A stretch of DNA of 64,000 nt. Source: Amycolatopsis sp. QT-25 (GTDB lineage Bacteria > Actinomycetota > Actinomycetes > Mycobacteriales > Pseudonocardiaceae). A program made the translations under genes and the position numbers. The notes under the pieces were generated by a model. That model worked only from the letters and a program-made list of their open reading frames with translations. It made no database searches and had not been told where the DNA came from. Below, in pieces: positions 43,672 to 52,532 of this stretch. The stretch lies in assembly GCF_029369745.1 (NCBI RefSeq), contig NZ_CP120210.1, positions 5,208,001 through 5,272,000 on the forward strand, given 5' to 3'. Position 1 is the stretch's first letter; the number at the start of each line of letters is the position of its first letter.

Positions 43672-46600
43672 GTGAGTTTTCGGCAGAAGAGAACCCGGAT
43701 CCCCTTACTGGCCATGACCGTCACCGCGCTGGCCGCCGCGGTCTGCGGGGTGACCACCGCTCCCGCCGCCACCGGCGCGGAGGTCGCCGTGCCGCTGTCC
43801 GTCGGCGCCGCCGCGGGCGAGGCCACCCCGATCCCCGGCTACGCGATCCAGTCCTCGGCACAGGTCAGCGACGACTCGGCGGTCTCGAAGCCGGGATTCC
43901 CCGCCACCGGCTGGTACCCGGTGTCCTCACGCTCGACGGTCTACGCCGGATTGCTGCAGAACGGCAAGTACGCCGACCCGTTCTACTCGACGAACATGAA
44001 GAACGTCCCGACGGCGCAGTTCGCCGTGCCGTGGTGGTACCGCGCGGACCTGACCGTCCCGGACACCTCGAAGCGCACTTACCTCGACTTCAGCGGTGTG
44101 CTCTCCAAGGCCGACGTCTGGGTCAACGGCACCAGGATCGCGACGAAGGACCAGGTCAACGGCGCCTACACCCGCCACGACCTGGACATCACCGCGCACG
44201 TGCGCCAGGGCGGCAACAGCGTCGCGTTCAAGGTCTATCCCAACGACCCCAACAACGACCTCTCGATGGGCTGGATCGACTGGGCGCAGACCCCGCCGGA
44301 CCAGAACATGGGCATCGTGCGCGACGTCCTCGTCCGCCGCGGCGGCCCGGTCGCGCTGCGCAGCGCCCACGTGGTCCAGAAGCTGAACTCCTCGCTCGAC
44401 CACGCCGACCTCACGGTGAAGGCCGACGTCCGCAACGACTCGGCGACCGCGGTGCAGGCCACCGTCGCCGGCACGGTCGCGGGCAAGCCGATCACCCAGA
44501 CGGTCTCGCTGGCCGCCAAGGAACGCAAGACGGTCACCTTCGGCGTGGTCGGCCTCGACAAGCCGAACCTCTGGTGGCCCGCCGGGATGGGCGGCCAGCA
44601 CCGGTACGAACTCGATCTGACCGCGAGTGTCGGCGGCACGCCGTCGGACACCTCGAAATCGAAGTTCGGCGTCCGTGACGTCAAGGCGCCGCTGAACTCC
44701 AGCGGCGGACGGCAGTACAGCGTCAACGGCAAACCGCTGCTGATCCGCGGCGGTGGCTACACGCCGGACCTGTTCCTTCGCTGGAACGAGACCGCGGCGG
44801 CCGACAAGCTCAAGTACGTGCTGAACCTCGGCCTCAACACGGTCCGGCTGGAAGGCCACATCGAGCCGGACGAGTTCTTCGACCTCGCCGACGACCTCGG
44901 CGTGCTGACCATGCCGGGCTGGGAATGCTGCGACAAGTGGGAAGGGCACGTCAACGGCGAGGAAAAGGGCGAGCCGTGGGTCGAGTCGGACTACCCGATC
45001 GCCAAGGCGTCGATGTTCTCCGAGGCCGAGCGCCTGCGTGACCACCCGAGCGTCATCTCGTTCCACATCGGCAGCGACTTCGCGCCGGACCGGCGGATCG
45101 AGCAGGGCTACCTCGACGCGATAAAGGCCGCCGACTTCACCCTGCCGGTGATCCCGTCGGCGTCGAAGAGGCCGTCCCCCATCACGGGCGCTTCCGGCAT
45201 GAAGATGAACGGCCCGTACGACTACGTCCCGCCCGTCTACTGGTACGACAAGTCGCAGAAGGACCGCGGCGGCGCGTGGAGCTTCAACTCCGAGACCAGC
45301 GCGGGCGTCGACATCCCGACGATGGACACGTTGAAGCGGATGATGTCGGCGAGTGAACTGGAAACGATGTGGAAGGACCCGTCGGCACCCCAGTACCACC
45401 GCTCTTCGTCGACGACGTTCGCGAACCTGAAGCTGTTCGCCAACGCGCTCACCAAGCGCTACGGCGCGCCGGCCGACCTGACCGACTTCGTGCGGAAGGC
45501 GCAGCTCGCGCAGTACGAGAACGTCCGCGCGGAGTTCGAGTCGCACTCGCGCAACTACACCGATTCGACCAACCCGTCGACCGGGTTGATCTACTGGATG
45601 CTCAACAGCCCGTGGACCTCGCTGCACTGGCAGCTGTTCGACGCCTACATGGACCAGAACGGCGGCTACTACGGGGCGAAGAAGGCCAACGAGCCGCTGC
45701 ACATCCAGTACTCGCACGACAATCGCTCGGTCGTGGTGATCAACCAGACGTCGAACGCGGCGAGCGGGCTGACGGCGACCACGAAGCTGTACAACCTCGA
45801 CGGCACCGAGAAGTACAGCAACACCAAGACCGGCCTGTCGGTCGGCGCGCTGGGCGCCAAGGCCACCGCGGTCACCGTCCCGGCGGTGAGCGGGCTTTCG
45901 ACGACCTACCTGGCGAAGCTGGTGCTCACCGACTCCTCCGGCAAGGAGGTCAGCCGGAACGTGTACTGGCTCTCCACCAAGGCCGACACGCTGAACTGGG
46001 CCGGTAGCGACTGGTACTACACGCCCCAGTCGGCCTACGCCGATCTGTCCGGGCTGAAGAACCTCGGGCAGTCCGCGGTCAGCGCGACGGCGAAGTCGGT
46101 CGCCGGCGGCGACGGCACCACCACGACCACGGTGACGTTGAAGAACACCTCGGGCGGCAAGCTCCCGGCGTTCTACGTCGACTCGAAGGTCGTGGACGCC
46201 GCGGGCAAGCCCGTGCTCCCGGTGGAATGGAACGACAACGCGGTCAGCCTGTGGCCGGGTGAGACGACCACGCTGACCGCGAAGTACCGCACCGCCGATC
46301 TCAAGGGTTCCAAGCCTTCGGTGCGGGTCTCGGGCTGGAACACCGGCACGCAGACCGTTCCCGCCGACGGCTCCGGGCCGGGCGACCCGGTCGACTACCA
46401 GGCCGAGGACGCTTCGATCGCCCAGGGCGCGGTGGAGTCCAACCACGCCGGGTTCACCGGCACCGGGTTCGTCAACTACGACAACGTCGCGGGCAGCTCG
46501 GTCGAGTGGACGGTCGACGTGCCGTCGGCGGGCACCTACGACGTCGTGGTCCGGTACGCCAACGGCACCACGGCGAACCGGCCGCTGGACTTCTCGGTCA

Positions 46601-46764
46601 ACGGCGCGATCAGCGCGTCCGGTGTCGGCTTCGGCGGCACCGGGGCCTGGCCCACCTGGGCGACCAGAACCGTCAAGGTCACACTGGCGGCGGGGGTGAA
46701 CAAGATCAGGGCGGTCGCCACCACGGCGAACGGCGGTCCCAACATCGACAAGATCACCCTCTAG
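43672..46764 (+). CDS. csxA: Secreted exo-beta-D-glucosaminidase (GH2)
   Basis: 1030 residues, GTG 43672 with AAGGAGG 8 nt upstream. It releases single glucosamine units from chitosan oligomers. The signal peptide is about residues 1-32 (basic QKRTRIPLL, then AMTVTALAAAVCGVTTAPA). A jelly roll and Ig-like domains precede the TIM barrel; the acid/base D469 (FHIGSDFAPD) and nucleophile E541 (AWSFNSETSAG) fall exactly at the numbers known for the Amycolatopsis orientalis enzyme. Two more Ig-like domains and a C-terminal CBM35 (VDYQAEDASIAQGAVESNHA to the end) complete it. Followed by a strong terminator; monocistronic. Confidence 0.97.
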   Translation: MSFRQKRTRIPLLAMTVTALAAAVCGVTTAPAATGAEVAVPLSVGAAAGEATPIPGYAIQSSAQVSDDSAVSKPGFPATGWYPVSSRSTVYAGLLQNGKYADPFYSTNMKNVPTAQFAVPWWYRADLTVPDTSKRTYLDFSGVLSKADVWVNGTRIATKDQVNGAYTRHDLDITAHVRQGGNSVAFKVYPNDPNNDLSMGWIDWAQTPPDQNMGIVRDVLVRRGGPVALRSAHVVQKLNSSLDHADLTVKADVRNDSATAVQATVAGTVAGKPITQTVSLAAKERKTVTFGVVGLDKPNLWWPAGMGGQHRYELDLTASVGGTPSDTSKSKFGVRDVKAPLNSSGGRQYSVNGKPLLIRGGGYTPDLFLRWNETAAADKLKYVLNLGLNTVRLEGHIEPDEFFDLADDLGVLTMPGWECCDKWEGHVNGEEKGEPWVESDYPIAKASMFSEAERLRDHPSVISFHIGSDFAPDRRIEQGYLDAIKAADFTLPVIPSASKRPSPITGASGMKMNGPYDYVPPVYWYDKSQKDRGGAWSFNSETSAGVDIPTMDTLKRMMSASELETMWKDPSAPQYHRSSSTTFANLKLFANALTKRYGAPADLTDFVRKAQLAQYENVRAEFESHSRNYTDSTNPSTGLIYWMLNSPWTSLHWQLFDAYMDQNGGYYGAKKANEPLHIQYSHDNRSVVVINQTSNAASGLTATTKLYNLDGTEKYSNTKTGLSVGALGAKATAVTVPAVSGLSTTYLAKLVLTDSSGKEVSRNVYWLSTKADTLNWAGSDWYYTPQSAYADLSGLKNLGQSAVSATAKSVAGGDGTTTTTVTLKNTSGGKLPAFYVDSKVVDAAGKPVLPVEWNDNAVSLWPGETTTLTAKYRTADLKGSKPSVRVSGWNTGTQTVPADGSGPGDPVDYQAEDASIAQGAVESNHAGFTGTGFVNYDNVAGSSVEWTVDVPSAGTYDVVVRYANGTTANRPLDFSVNGAISASGVGFGGTGAWPTWATRTVKVTLAAGVNKIRAVATTANGGPNIDKITL

Positions 46765-46780
46765 ACCGGGAGTCGCTCGA

Positions 46781-46807
46781 GGCCCCCTTCGCCCGGCGAA
46801 GGGGGCC
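46781..46807 (+). terminator. csxA terminator
   Basis: 12-bp perfect stem GGCCCCCTTCGC / GCGAAGGGGGCC, 3-nt loop, followed by TTT, 17 nt after the csxA stop. It has the same CCCTTC/GAAGGG core as the other palindromes of the window. Confidence 0.88.
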
Positions 46808-46839
46808 TTTCCCGTATCCGGGTGGGTTACGCTTTCCGG

Positions 46840-47283
46840 GTGACCGGCAGACCCGACCCGCGCCTGCGCGACCTCGCGATGCTGCGCCGTGTCCGCGACC
46901 GGATCGATCGCGACTACGCGCAGCCCTTGGACGTCGAAGCGCTGGCCCGCGGCGTCCACGTCTCCGCCGGGCACCTGAGCCGCGAGTTCCGGGCCGCGTA
47001 CGGCGAATCGCCGTACAGCTACCTGATGACCCGCCGGATCGAGCGGGCCATGATGCTGCTGCGGCGCGGGGACATGTCGGTCACCGAGGTCTGCTTCGAC
47101 GTCGGTTTCTCGTCGCTGGGCACCTTCAGCACGCGCTTCTCCGAACTGGTCGGCAGCTCGCCGAGCGCGTACCGCAGACAGGCGGCGGAGGACGGCCGCG
47201 GCATGCCCGGCTGCGTCGTCAAACAGGTCATGCGACCGATCAGGAATCGAGAAGCGACCCCACCGCGCGCCGACCTACCTTGA
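46840..47283 (+). CDS. AraC family regulator, HTH domain only
   Basis: 147 residues from GTG 46840 (VTGRPDPRLRDLAMLRRVRD). The double HTH AraC domain is complete: LDVEALARGVHVSAGHLSRE and MSVTEVCFDVGFSSLGTFST-RFSELVGSSPSAYRR. There is no separate effector domain. It lies 5 bp before a VOC (glyoxalase-fold) gene, a pairing often seen in actinobacteria, and probably controls it. Confidence 0.9.
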   Translation: MTGRPDPRLRDLAMLRRVRDRIDRDYAQPLDVEALARGVHVSAGHLSREFRAAYGESPYSYLMTRRIERAMMLLRRGDMSVTEVCFDVGFSSLGTFSTRFSELVGSSPSAYRRQAAEDGRGMPGCVVKQVMRPIRNREATPPRADLP

Positions 47284-47288
47284 GTCGC

Positions 47289-47684
47289 ATGCCCCTTTCG
47301 ATCCGAGCGTCCTACCTCACCGTCGACGATCTCGAGGCTTCGCTCACCTTCTATCGCGACATCCTGGGCTTCGAAGTTCGTGCCGAAGGTCCGCTCCAGG
47401 TCACGGTCGGCCCGCCAGGGCGGCCGGAGCCTTCGCTCGTGCTCCGTTCCCCGGCCGGCGGCCCCGAGATCACCGACGAGGAACGCGTCACGATCACCGG
47501 ACTGATGGCCAAGGGCGTGCACGGGACCATCGTGCTGTCCACCCCGGATCTGATCGGCACCTTCGACCGGATCCAGGCGGCCGGTGCGGACGTCGTCCAA
47601 GAACCGAAGAAGCAGTCCTACGGTGCCTTCGACTGCTCTTTCCGCGACCCGGCGGGCAACCTGGTGCGGTTCGAGGAGCGGTAG
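47289..47684 (+). CDS. VOC family (glyoxalase/bleomycin resistance-like) protein
   Basis: 131 residues from ATG 47289. Two beta-alpha-beta-beta-beta modules: LTVDDLEASLTFYRDILGFE and GTIVLSTPDLIGTFDRIQAA with CSFRDPAGNLVRFEE at the end (metal-ligand Glu). The substrate is unknown. It is downstream of, and probably co-transcribed with, the AraC regulator. Confidence 0.9.
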   Translation: MPLSIRASYLTVDDLEASLTFYRDILGFEVRAEGPLQVTVGPPGRPEPSLVLRSPAGGPEITDEERVTITGLMAKGVHGTIVLSTPDLIGTFDRIQAAGADVVQEPKKQSYGAFDCSFRDPAGNLVRFEER

Positions 47685-47722
47685 CCCGGCCCTCGGTGCG
47701 CGCGCACCCGGGCTTCCGGGTG

Positions 47723-49603
47723 ATGATGAGCGGCGTGGAGATCGCGGTGGAACTCGTGGCATTGGTGGTGGCCGTCCTCCTGGTGACCGCCGCGGCGCGG
47801 AAACTCGACTGGTCGGCGCCCCTGTGCCTGATCGCGGTCGGGGTCGTCGCCTCGTACGTGCCGGGCGTCCCGGCGTACGAACTGGATCCGGAGGTCGTGC
47901 TGCTGGGGCTGCTGCCCCCGCTGCTGTACGCCACCGCGATCCGCACGTCGCTGATCGACTTCCGGCGCAACCGCGGGCCGATCCTGCTGCTTTCGGTGGG
48001 GCTCGTCATCTTCACGACGGTCGCGGTCGGTGTCGTGGCGTGGCTGGTGATCCCCGGTCTGCCGCTGGCCGCCGGGCTCGCGATCGGCGCGGTGGTCGCA
48101 CCGCCCGACGCGGTCGCCGCCACCGCCGTCGCCCGCAGGGTCGGGATGCCACGCAAGCTGACCAGGCTGCTGGAAGGCGAAAGCCTGTTCAACGACGCGG
48201 CCGCGCTGGTCGCGTTGCGGACCGCCATCGCGGCCATCGCGGGCTCGGTGAGCTTGCTGCAGGTCGGCGGTGATTTCCTGCTCGCCGCCGGTGGCGGGCT
48301 GGTGATCGGCTTCGCCGTCGGGGTGCTCGGCGCGCTGATCCGCACCCGGCTCGAAGATCCGGTCACCGACACCGCGCTGTCGCTGGTGGTCCCGTTCGTC
48401 GCCTACCTGGCCGCCGAGGCCATCCACGGTTCCGGGGTGATCGCCGTGGTCGTCGCGGGACTGATCCTCGGGCACAAGTCGCCGAGCATGCTTTCGGGCC
48501 GCTCCCGGCTGGCCAGCAGGCTGAACTGGCAGACCATCCAGTTCCTGCTGGAGAACATCGTCTTCCTGCTGATCGGGCTGCAGGTCCGCCGGATCATGAC
48601 CGAGGTCGGCGACAGCGGGCTGACCGCGCTGGAACTGGTCCTGATCTGCGCCGCCACCCTGGCCGCGACCATCGTCACCCGGATCATCTGGATGGCGGGC
48701 ATCGGCCTGGCCCGCCGGCTGTTCCGCCGGCACGCCTGGCCATGGCGGTATTCGGCCGTGATCGCCTGGGCGGGGATGCGCGGGGTCGTCACGCTCGCGG
48801 CGGCGTTCGTGCTGCCCGCGGACACCCCGCAACGGGCCGTGCTGGTGCTGGTCGCGTTCGTCGTGGTGGCGGGAACGCTGCTGCTGCACGGGACGACGCT
48901 GCCCGTGCTGGTCCGCCGCCTGAAACTGCCGCCCCCCGACCCGGCGGAGGACGCGTTGCAGGAGGCGGCCGTGCTCCACGACATGACCAGGGCCGCGCTG
49001 GAAGAACTGGAAAAGATCCGGACTCCCGAAGATCCGGACGACATCGTCGAACGCCTGCGCAGCCGGCTCCAGCACCGCTCGGACTCGGCGTGGGAGGAAC
49101 TCGGCAGGCAGAGCACGCTGACCGAAACCCCGAGCGACGCCTATCGGCGGCTGCGGTTGCGGCTGCTCGAGGTCGAACGGGCGAAGTTCCTGGAGGCGCG
49201 TGACTCCGGAATGGCCGACGACGACGTCCTGCGCCGGATCCTCGAACGCCTCGACATCGAGGAATCCATGCTGGACAGGGAGGAGGAGGCCGTGCCGGAC
49301 TCCGATCGGGAACTGCGCACCCCCGCCGCGACGGCGGGATCCTGCAAGCATCTGACCAAGGAGTGGCCCGCGGTCGAACCCGGCTCCCCCGATGTCTGCG
49401 CCGTCTGCGCCGTCTGCGTCGAACACGGGATGACCTGGGTGCATCTGCGCGAATGCGTCAACTGCGGGAACGTCGCCTGCTGCGACTCCTCACCGGGCAA
49501 GCACGCGACCGAACACTTCCACGAGACCCTGCACCCGGTGATGCGCAGTCACGAACCCGGCGAGACCTGGCGTTGGTGTTTCGTGGACAAACAGCTCGGC
49601 TGA
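47723..49603 (+). CDS. CPA1 family Na+/H+ antiporter with C-terminal UBP-type zinc finger
   Basis: 626 residues from ATG 47723 (adjacent ATG 47726 and an upstream GTG are possible). About 12 transmembrane helices with the ion-binding pattern AVVAPPDAVAATAVARRVGM and ESLFNDAAALVALRTAIAAI, and SAVIAWAGMRGVVTLAAAFV near helix 11. A long helical cytoplasmic region (about 410-540) follows, then a zinc-finger domain of the UBP type: CKHLTKEW, CAVC.VEHGMTWVHLRECVNC, NVACCDSSPGKHATEHFHET. This fused finger is seen in several actinobacterial antiporters; its role is unknown. Confidence 0.9.
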   Translation: MMSGVEIAVELVALVVAVLLVTAAARKLDWSAPLCLIAVGVVASYVPGVPAYELDPEVVLLGLLPPLLYATAIRTSLIDFRRNRGPILLLSVGLVIFTTVAVGVVAWLVIPGLPLAAGLAIGAVVAPPDAVAATAVARRVGMPRKLTRLLEGESLFNDAAALVALRTAIAAIAGSVSLLQVGGDFLLAAGGGLVIGFAVGVLGALIRTRLEDPVTDTALSLVVPFVAYLAAEAIHGSGVIAVVVAGLILGHKSPSMLSGRSRLASRLNWQTIQFLLENIVFLLIGLQVRRIMTEVGDSGLTALELVLICAATLAATIVTRIIWMAGIGLARRLFRRHAWPWRYSAVIAWAGMRGVVTLAAAFVLPADTPQRAVLVLVAFVVVAGTLLLHGTTLPVLVRRLKLPPPDPAEDALQEAAVLHDMTRAALEELEKIRTPEDPDDIVERLRSRLQHRSDSAWEELGRQSTLTETPSDAYRRLRLRLLEVERAKFLEARDSGMADDDVLRRILERLDIEESMLDREEEAVPDSDRELRTPAATAGSCKHLTKEWPAVEPGSPDVCAVCAVCVEHGMTWVHLRECVNCGNVACCDSSPGKHATEHFHETLHPVMRSHEPGETWRWCFVDKQLG

Positions 49604-49621
49604 CTCGGTAGGGTCCGGGGC

Positions 49622-50308
49622 ATGAGCACCCCTGAGCAGGAAGTCGAATACCGCCAGCACCGGTTCTCACCTCCCCCTGGTGCGACCGAGATCTTCCTTG
49701 TCCGCCATGGAGAATCGGCCCCGGCGAAAGGCAACGCGCCGTTCGACCTCGTCGACGGGCAGGCCGACCCGGACCTCGCGCCCGAAGGCAGGGACCACGC
49801 CGAGCGGGTGGGCCGCCGGCTGGCGGACGAGCGGATTTCGGCGTTGTACGTGACGACACTGCGCCGGACGTCGCAAACCGCGGCACCGCTGGCCGCGAAG
49901 CTCGGGCTCACGCCGGAACTCGAAGCCGACCTGAGGGAGATCCACCTCGGCGACTGGGAGAACGGCCTTTTCCGGCGCTACACCTACGAAGGCCATCCGA
50001 TCATCGATCAGCTCTGGCGCGAGCAGCGCTGGGACGTCATCCCGGGCGCGGAGACGATGGAGTCGTTCGGCGGGCGGATCCGGGGCGCCATCGGCAGGAT
50101 CGCGGCGGCCAACCCGGACCGGAGGATCGCCGTGTTCACCCACGGCGGCGTCATCGGCGAGGTCTTCGCGCAGGCCAGCGCCGCGAAGAACCGGTTCGCG
50201 TTCCTCGGCGTCGACAACGGCTCGATCTCCCATCTGGTGGTGTCGGGCGACGACTGGATGGTGCGGCGGTTCAACGACACGTCGCATCTTCAGTCGCCTT
50301 TCGGCTGA
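49622..50308 (+). CDS. Histidine phosphatase family protein
   Basis: 228 residues. The catalytic RHG motif is in TEIFLVRHGESAPAKGNAPF; the second His is in RIAVFTHGGVIGEVFAQASA; the Glu of the proton donor region is in DLREIHLGDWENGLF. It is a phosphoglycerate-mutase-like fold of unspecified substrate. The start is ATG 49622, 18 bp after the antiporter gene. The last 38 bp overlap the convergent fetB-type gene. Confidence 0.9.
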   Translation: MSTPEQEVEYRQHRFSPPPGATEIFLVRHGESAPAKGNAPFDLVDGQADPDLAPEGRDHAERVGRRLADERISALYVTTLRRTSQTAAPLAAKLGLTPELEADLREIHLGDWENGLFRRYTYEGHPIIDQLWREQRWDVIPGAETMESFGGRIRGAIGRIAAANPDRRIAVFTHGGVIGEVFAQASAAKNRFAFLGVDNGSISHLVVSGDDWMVRRFNDTSHLQSPFG

Positions 50309-51038
50309 TCCGGTCCGCCGCGACCAGGTGCACGACGACCAGCACCGCGACGGCCTCCGCGGCCAGCAGCCCGACGAGCACCAGCACCTGGGTCACCCCG
50401 GCCTGCAGCGGCCCGGCGCCACCGAGGAGGACACCGACGTAGGCGCCGGGCAAGGTGACCAGGCCGACCGTCCGGGTCTGGTCGAGGGCGGGGATCAGCG
50501 CGTGCCCCGCCGAGGGGCGGCAGATCTCCAGTGCGGCCGGGCGACGCGGGAAGCCCAGTGCCAGCGCGGCTTCGTACTCGCCGTACCGGGACACGAGTTC
50601 GTCCAGGGCACGCCTCGCCGCCTGGGAGGTCGCGGACATCGCGCCGCCGATGACGATCCCGGCGATCGGTACGACCGCGATGGGCCGCCACGGGACGACC
50701 CCGGTCGCGAGCACGAGCGTCAGCACGGGCACCACACCGGAGGCGATGGCGAGCGCGACCCACGCCAGCTCCTTCACCACGCCGATCCGACGTGCGGAGG
50801 TGACCGCGGCGACAGCGAACATCAGCAGCACGAAGACACCGGTCAGCCAGCCCGATTCCAGGATCCCGACGATCACCAGCGACACGACGGCGAGCTGCAC
50901 GACGGCACGCGCGGCGGCGAACAGCACCGCTTTGCCCTGTCCCAGCCGTCCGAACCGCACCACGGCCGCGCCGAAGATCGCCAGCCCGGCCAAGACCACG
51001 GCGAGCACCGGGCCGAACGCGATCGCACCATCCGTCAT
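50271..51038 (-). CDS. FetB/YbbM-type ABC permease (UPF0014)
   Basis: 255 residues, seven or so hydrophobic segments; conserved AAARAVVQLAVVSLVIVGIL, SATSQAARRALDELVSRYGE and PGAYVGVLLGGAGPLQAGVT. Homologues (FetB, ALS3-like STAR2) work with a separate ATPase (FetA) in metal or UDP-sugar export. No ATPase gene is next to it here. Confidence 0.88.
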   Translation of the reverse strand: MTDGAIAFGPVLAVVLAGLAIFGAAVVRFGRLGQGKAVLFAAARAVVQLAVVSLVIVGILESGWLTGVFVLLMFAVAAVTSARRIGVVKELAWVALAIASGVVPVLTLVLATGVVPWRPIAVVPIAGIVIGGAMSATSQAARRALDELVSRYGEYEAALALGFPRRPAALEICRPSAGHALIPALDQTRTVGLVTLPGAYVGVLLGGAGPLQAGVTQVLVLVGLLAAEAVAVLVVVHLVAADRISRKATEDATCR

Positions 51039-51065
51039 GCGGATGATCCTGCCCCAGGGCCGGGA

Positions 51066-51554
51066 TCAGGACGTGCAGGTCACCGAAGCGCCGGCGGCGG
51101 GGGCGGTGCGGTCGCTGACGACCTCACCGTCGACGAGGATCCGGCACCGCAGCGCGCCGTTGCCCGACCCCTGCGCGGAGACGCTGTAGAACTCGTCGCG
51201 GCCTTCCTGGCTCTCGCGCTCGAAAGTGGTGCTCCACGGCGCCGTCACCTCGGTCTTCTGCCTGAGTTCCGAACCCTGCGCGACGTAGGTGACGTTCTGG
51301 GCGCCCTTCGCGCCGGAGAGTTCGTAGACGACCGAGTGGAGCACGGTGCGCACGGCGGCCGCGGCCTGTTCGACCCGCGGCGCGGGCGGGCTCTGCACCG
51401 GCCGCGAAGAGGCCTTCGACAGTACGTAACCGGTCAGCGTGACGGCGACGGCCATCACGCCCAGCACGACCACGACCGTCCCCAGCGGCTTCAGCCTGCC
51501 GGGGGCACCCTGCCCCGGCGCCGATGCCGAAGGGGTCGCGGTGGGAACACCCAT
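51066..51554 (-). CDS. MmpS-like membrane-anchored protein
   Basis: 162 residues. A Pro/Ala-rich cytoplasmic start, one transmembrane helix (LGTVVVVLGVMAVAVTLTGY, about residues 24-43), then an extracytoplasmic beta-sandwich domain (VVYELSGAKGAQNVTYVAQG; LRCRILVDGEVVSDRTAPAA; SVTCTS) like the MmpS family that accompanies RND transporters. No MmpL gene is adjacent. Confidence 0.8.
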   Translation of the reverse strand: MGVPTATPSASAPGQGAPGRLKPLGTVVVVLGVMAVAVTLTGYVLSKASSRPVQSPPAPRVEQAAAAVRTVLHSVVYELSGAKGAQNVTYVAQGSELRQKTEVTAPWSTTFERESQEGRDEFYSVSAQGSGNGALRCRILVDGEVVSDRTAPAAGASVTCTS

Positions 51555-51839
51555 GGAGAGGTCTTCTCTCGTCCGAGCGCACTTCCGTCGAGTGCGTCGC
51601 TTACTTCTCGTTCGAAGGTGACTCCGCGTTAGCCGTTATCGGGAAGAAACCCGATATTCACCCTATTGGGTGTCCCAGTGAGTGGACAGTGCCTGGTCCT
51701 GGAGCAATCAGCGTAAGCGCAGTGAGCCGAACAGCTCACTTTGCGTGACACGCGCCGACAACAGGCTGCCGTTCCGGACGTGGATCCAGACCACCTCTCC
51801 TTCGGACACGGCCCGATTCTGTCGGGCCCCACGTGCATC

Positions 51840-52532
51840 ATGGCGACCGTGTATCGGGAGACGACGGCGCCCGCCGAGCTGCGCGGCGTGGCGCGCTGTG
51901 TATGGGAGGACACGGGCCACGCGCCGAAGCGGATCGTGCCCGACGGCTGCGTCGACCTGGTGGAGAGCGGCGGTGCGGTCTTCGTCGCCGGGCCGGACAC
52001 CGCGGCTTGGACCTGGGAGACACCACCCGGCGCCCGGGCTCGCGGCGTGCGGTTCGCGCCCGGCAGGGCGGGTGACGTCCTGGGGCTGGGCGCCGACGAA
52101 CTGCGCGACCAGCGTGTCCCCCTCGGCGAACTGTGGGGCAGCGAGGGTGAACTGCAAGCCGAGCGAGTGCTCTCCGGCGCCGCTTCGCTGACCGACGTCG
52201 TCATCGAACGCCGGGCCGGGCGAGCCGACCGGGAGCTCTCGGCGTTGATCGCCAGGCTGGACAGCGGCGTTCACCGCGTCTCGGCCGCGCTGGAGCGCTT
52301 CGCCACCGGGGAACGGCAGTTGCGGCGCCGATTCACCCTCGCGGTGGGCTACGGCCCGGCGACGTACCTGCGCGTGAGCCGGTTCCAGCGCGCCGTCGGG
52401 CTCGCGGACACGGCGCCGGATCTCGCCTCACTGGCGTTCTCGGCGGGCTACGCCGATCAGGCTCATCTGAGCCGGGATTGCCGGGAGTTCTCCGGGGTGA
52501 AGGCGAGCGAGTTCTTCCGCGCCAGGAAGTGA
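51840..52532 (+). CDS. AraC family regulator (DUF6597-type sensor domain)
   Basis: 230 residues from ATG 51840. The N-terminal sensor (VARCVWEDTGHAPKRIVPDG, CVDLVESGGAVFVAGPDTAA) is a cupin-like domain common in Actinobacteria. The C-terminal HTH (FATGERQLRRRFTLAVGYGP, SLAFSAGYADQAHLSRDCRE) is complete. The 3' end overlaps the convergent FGGY kinase gene by 70 bp, which is long. Confidence 0.9.
   Translation: MATVYRETTAPAELRGVARCVWEDTGHAPKRIVPDGCVDLVESGGAVFVAGPDTAAWTWETPPGARARGVRFAPGRAGDVLGLGADELRDQRVPLGELWGSEGELQAERVLSGAASLTDVVIERRAGRADRELSALIARLDSGVHRVSAALERFATGERQLRRRFTLAVGYGPATYLRVSRFQRAVGLADTAPDLASLAFSAGYADQAHLSRDCREFSGVKASEFFRARK

Noticed and set aside
43927..46974. 1015-codon minus-strand open frame
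   Set aside because: Complement of csxA, which is identified by exact catalytic residue positions.
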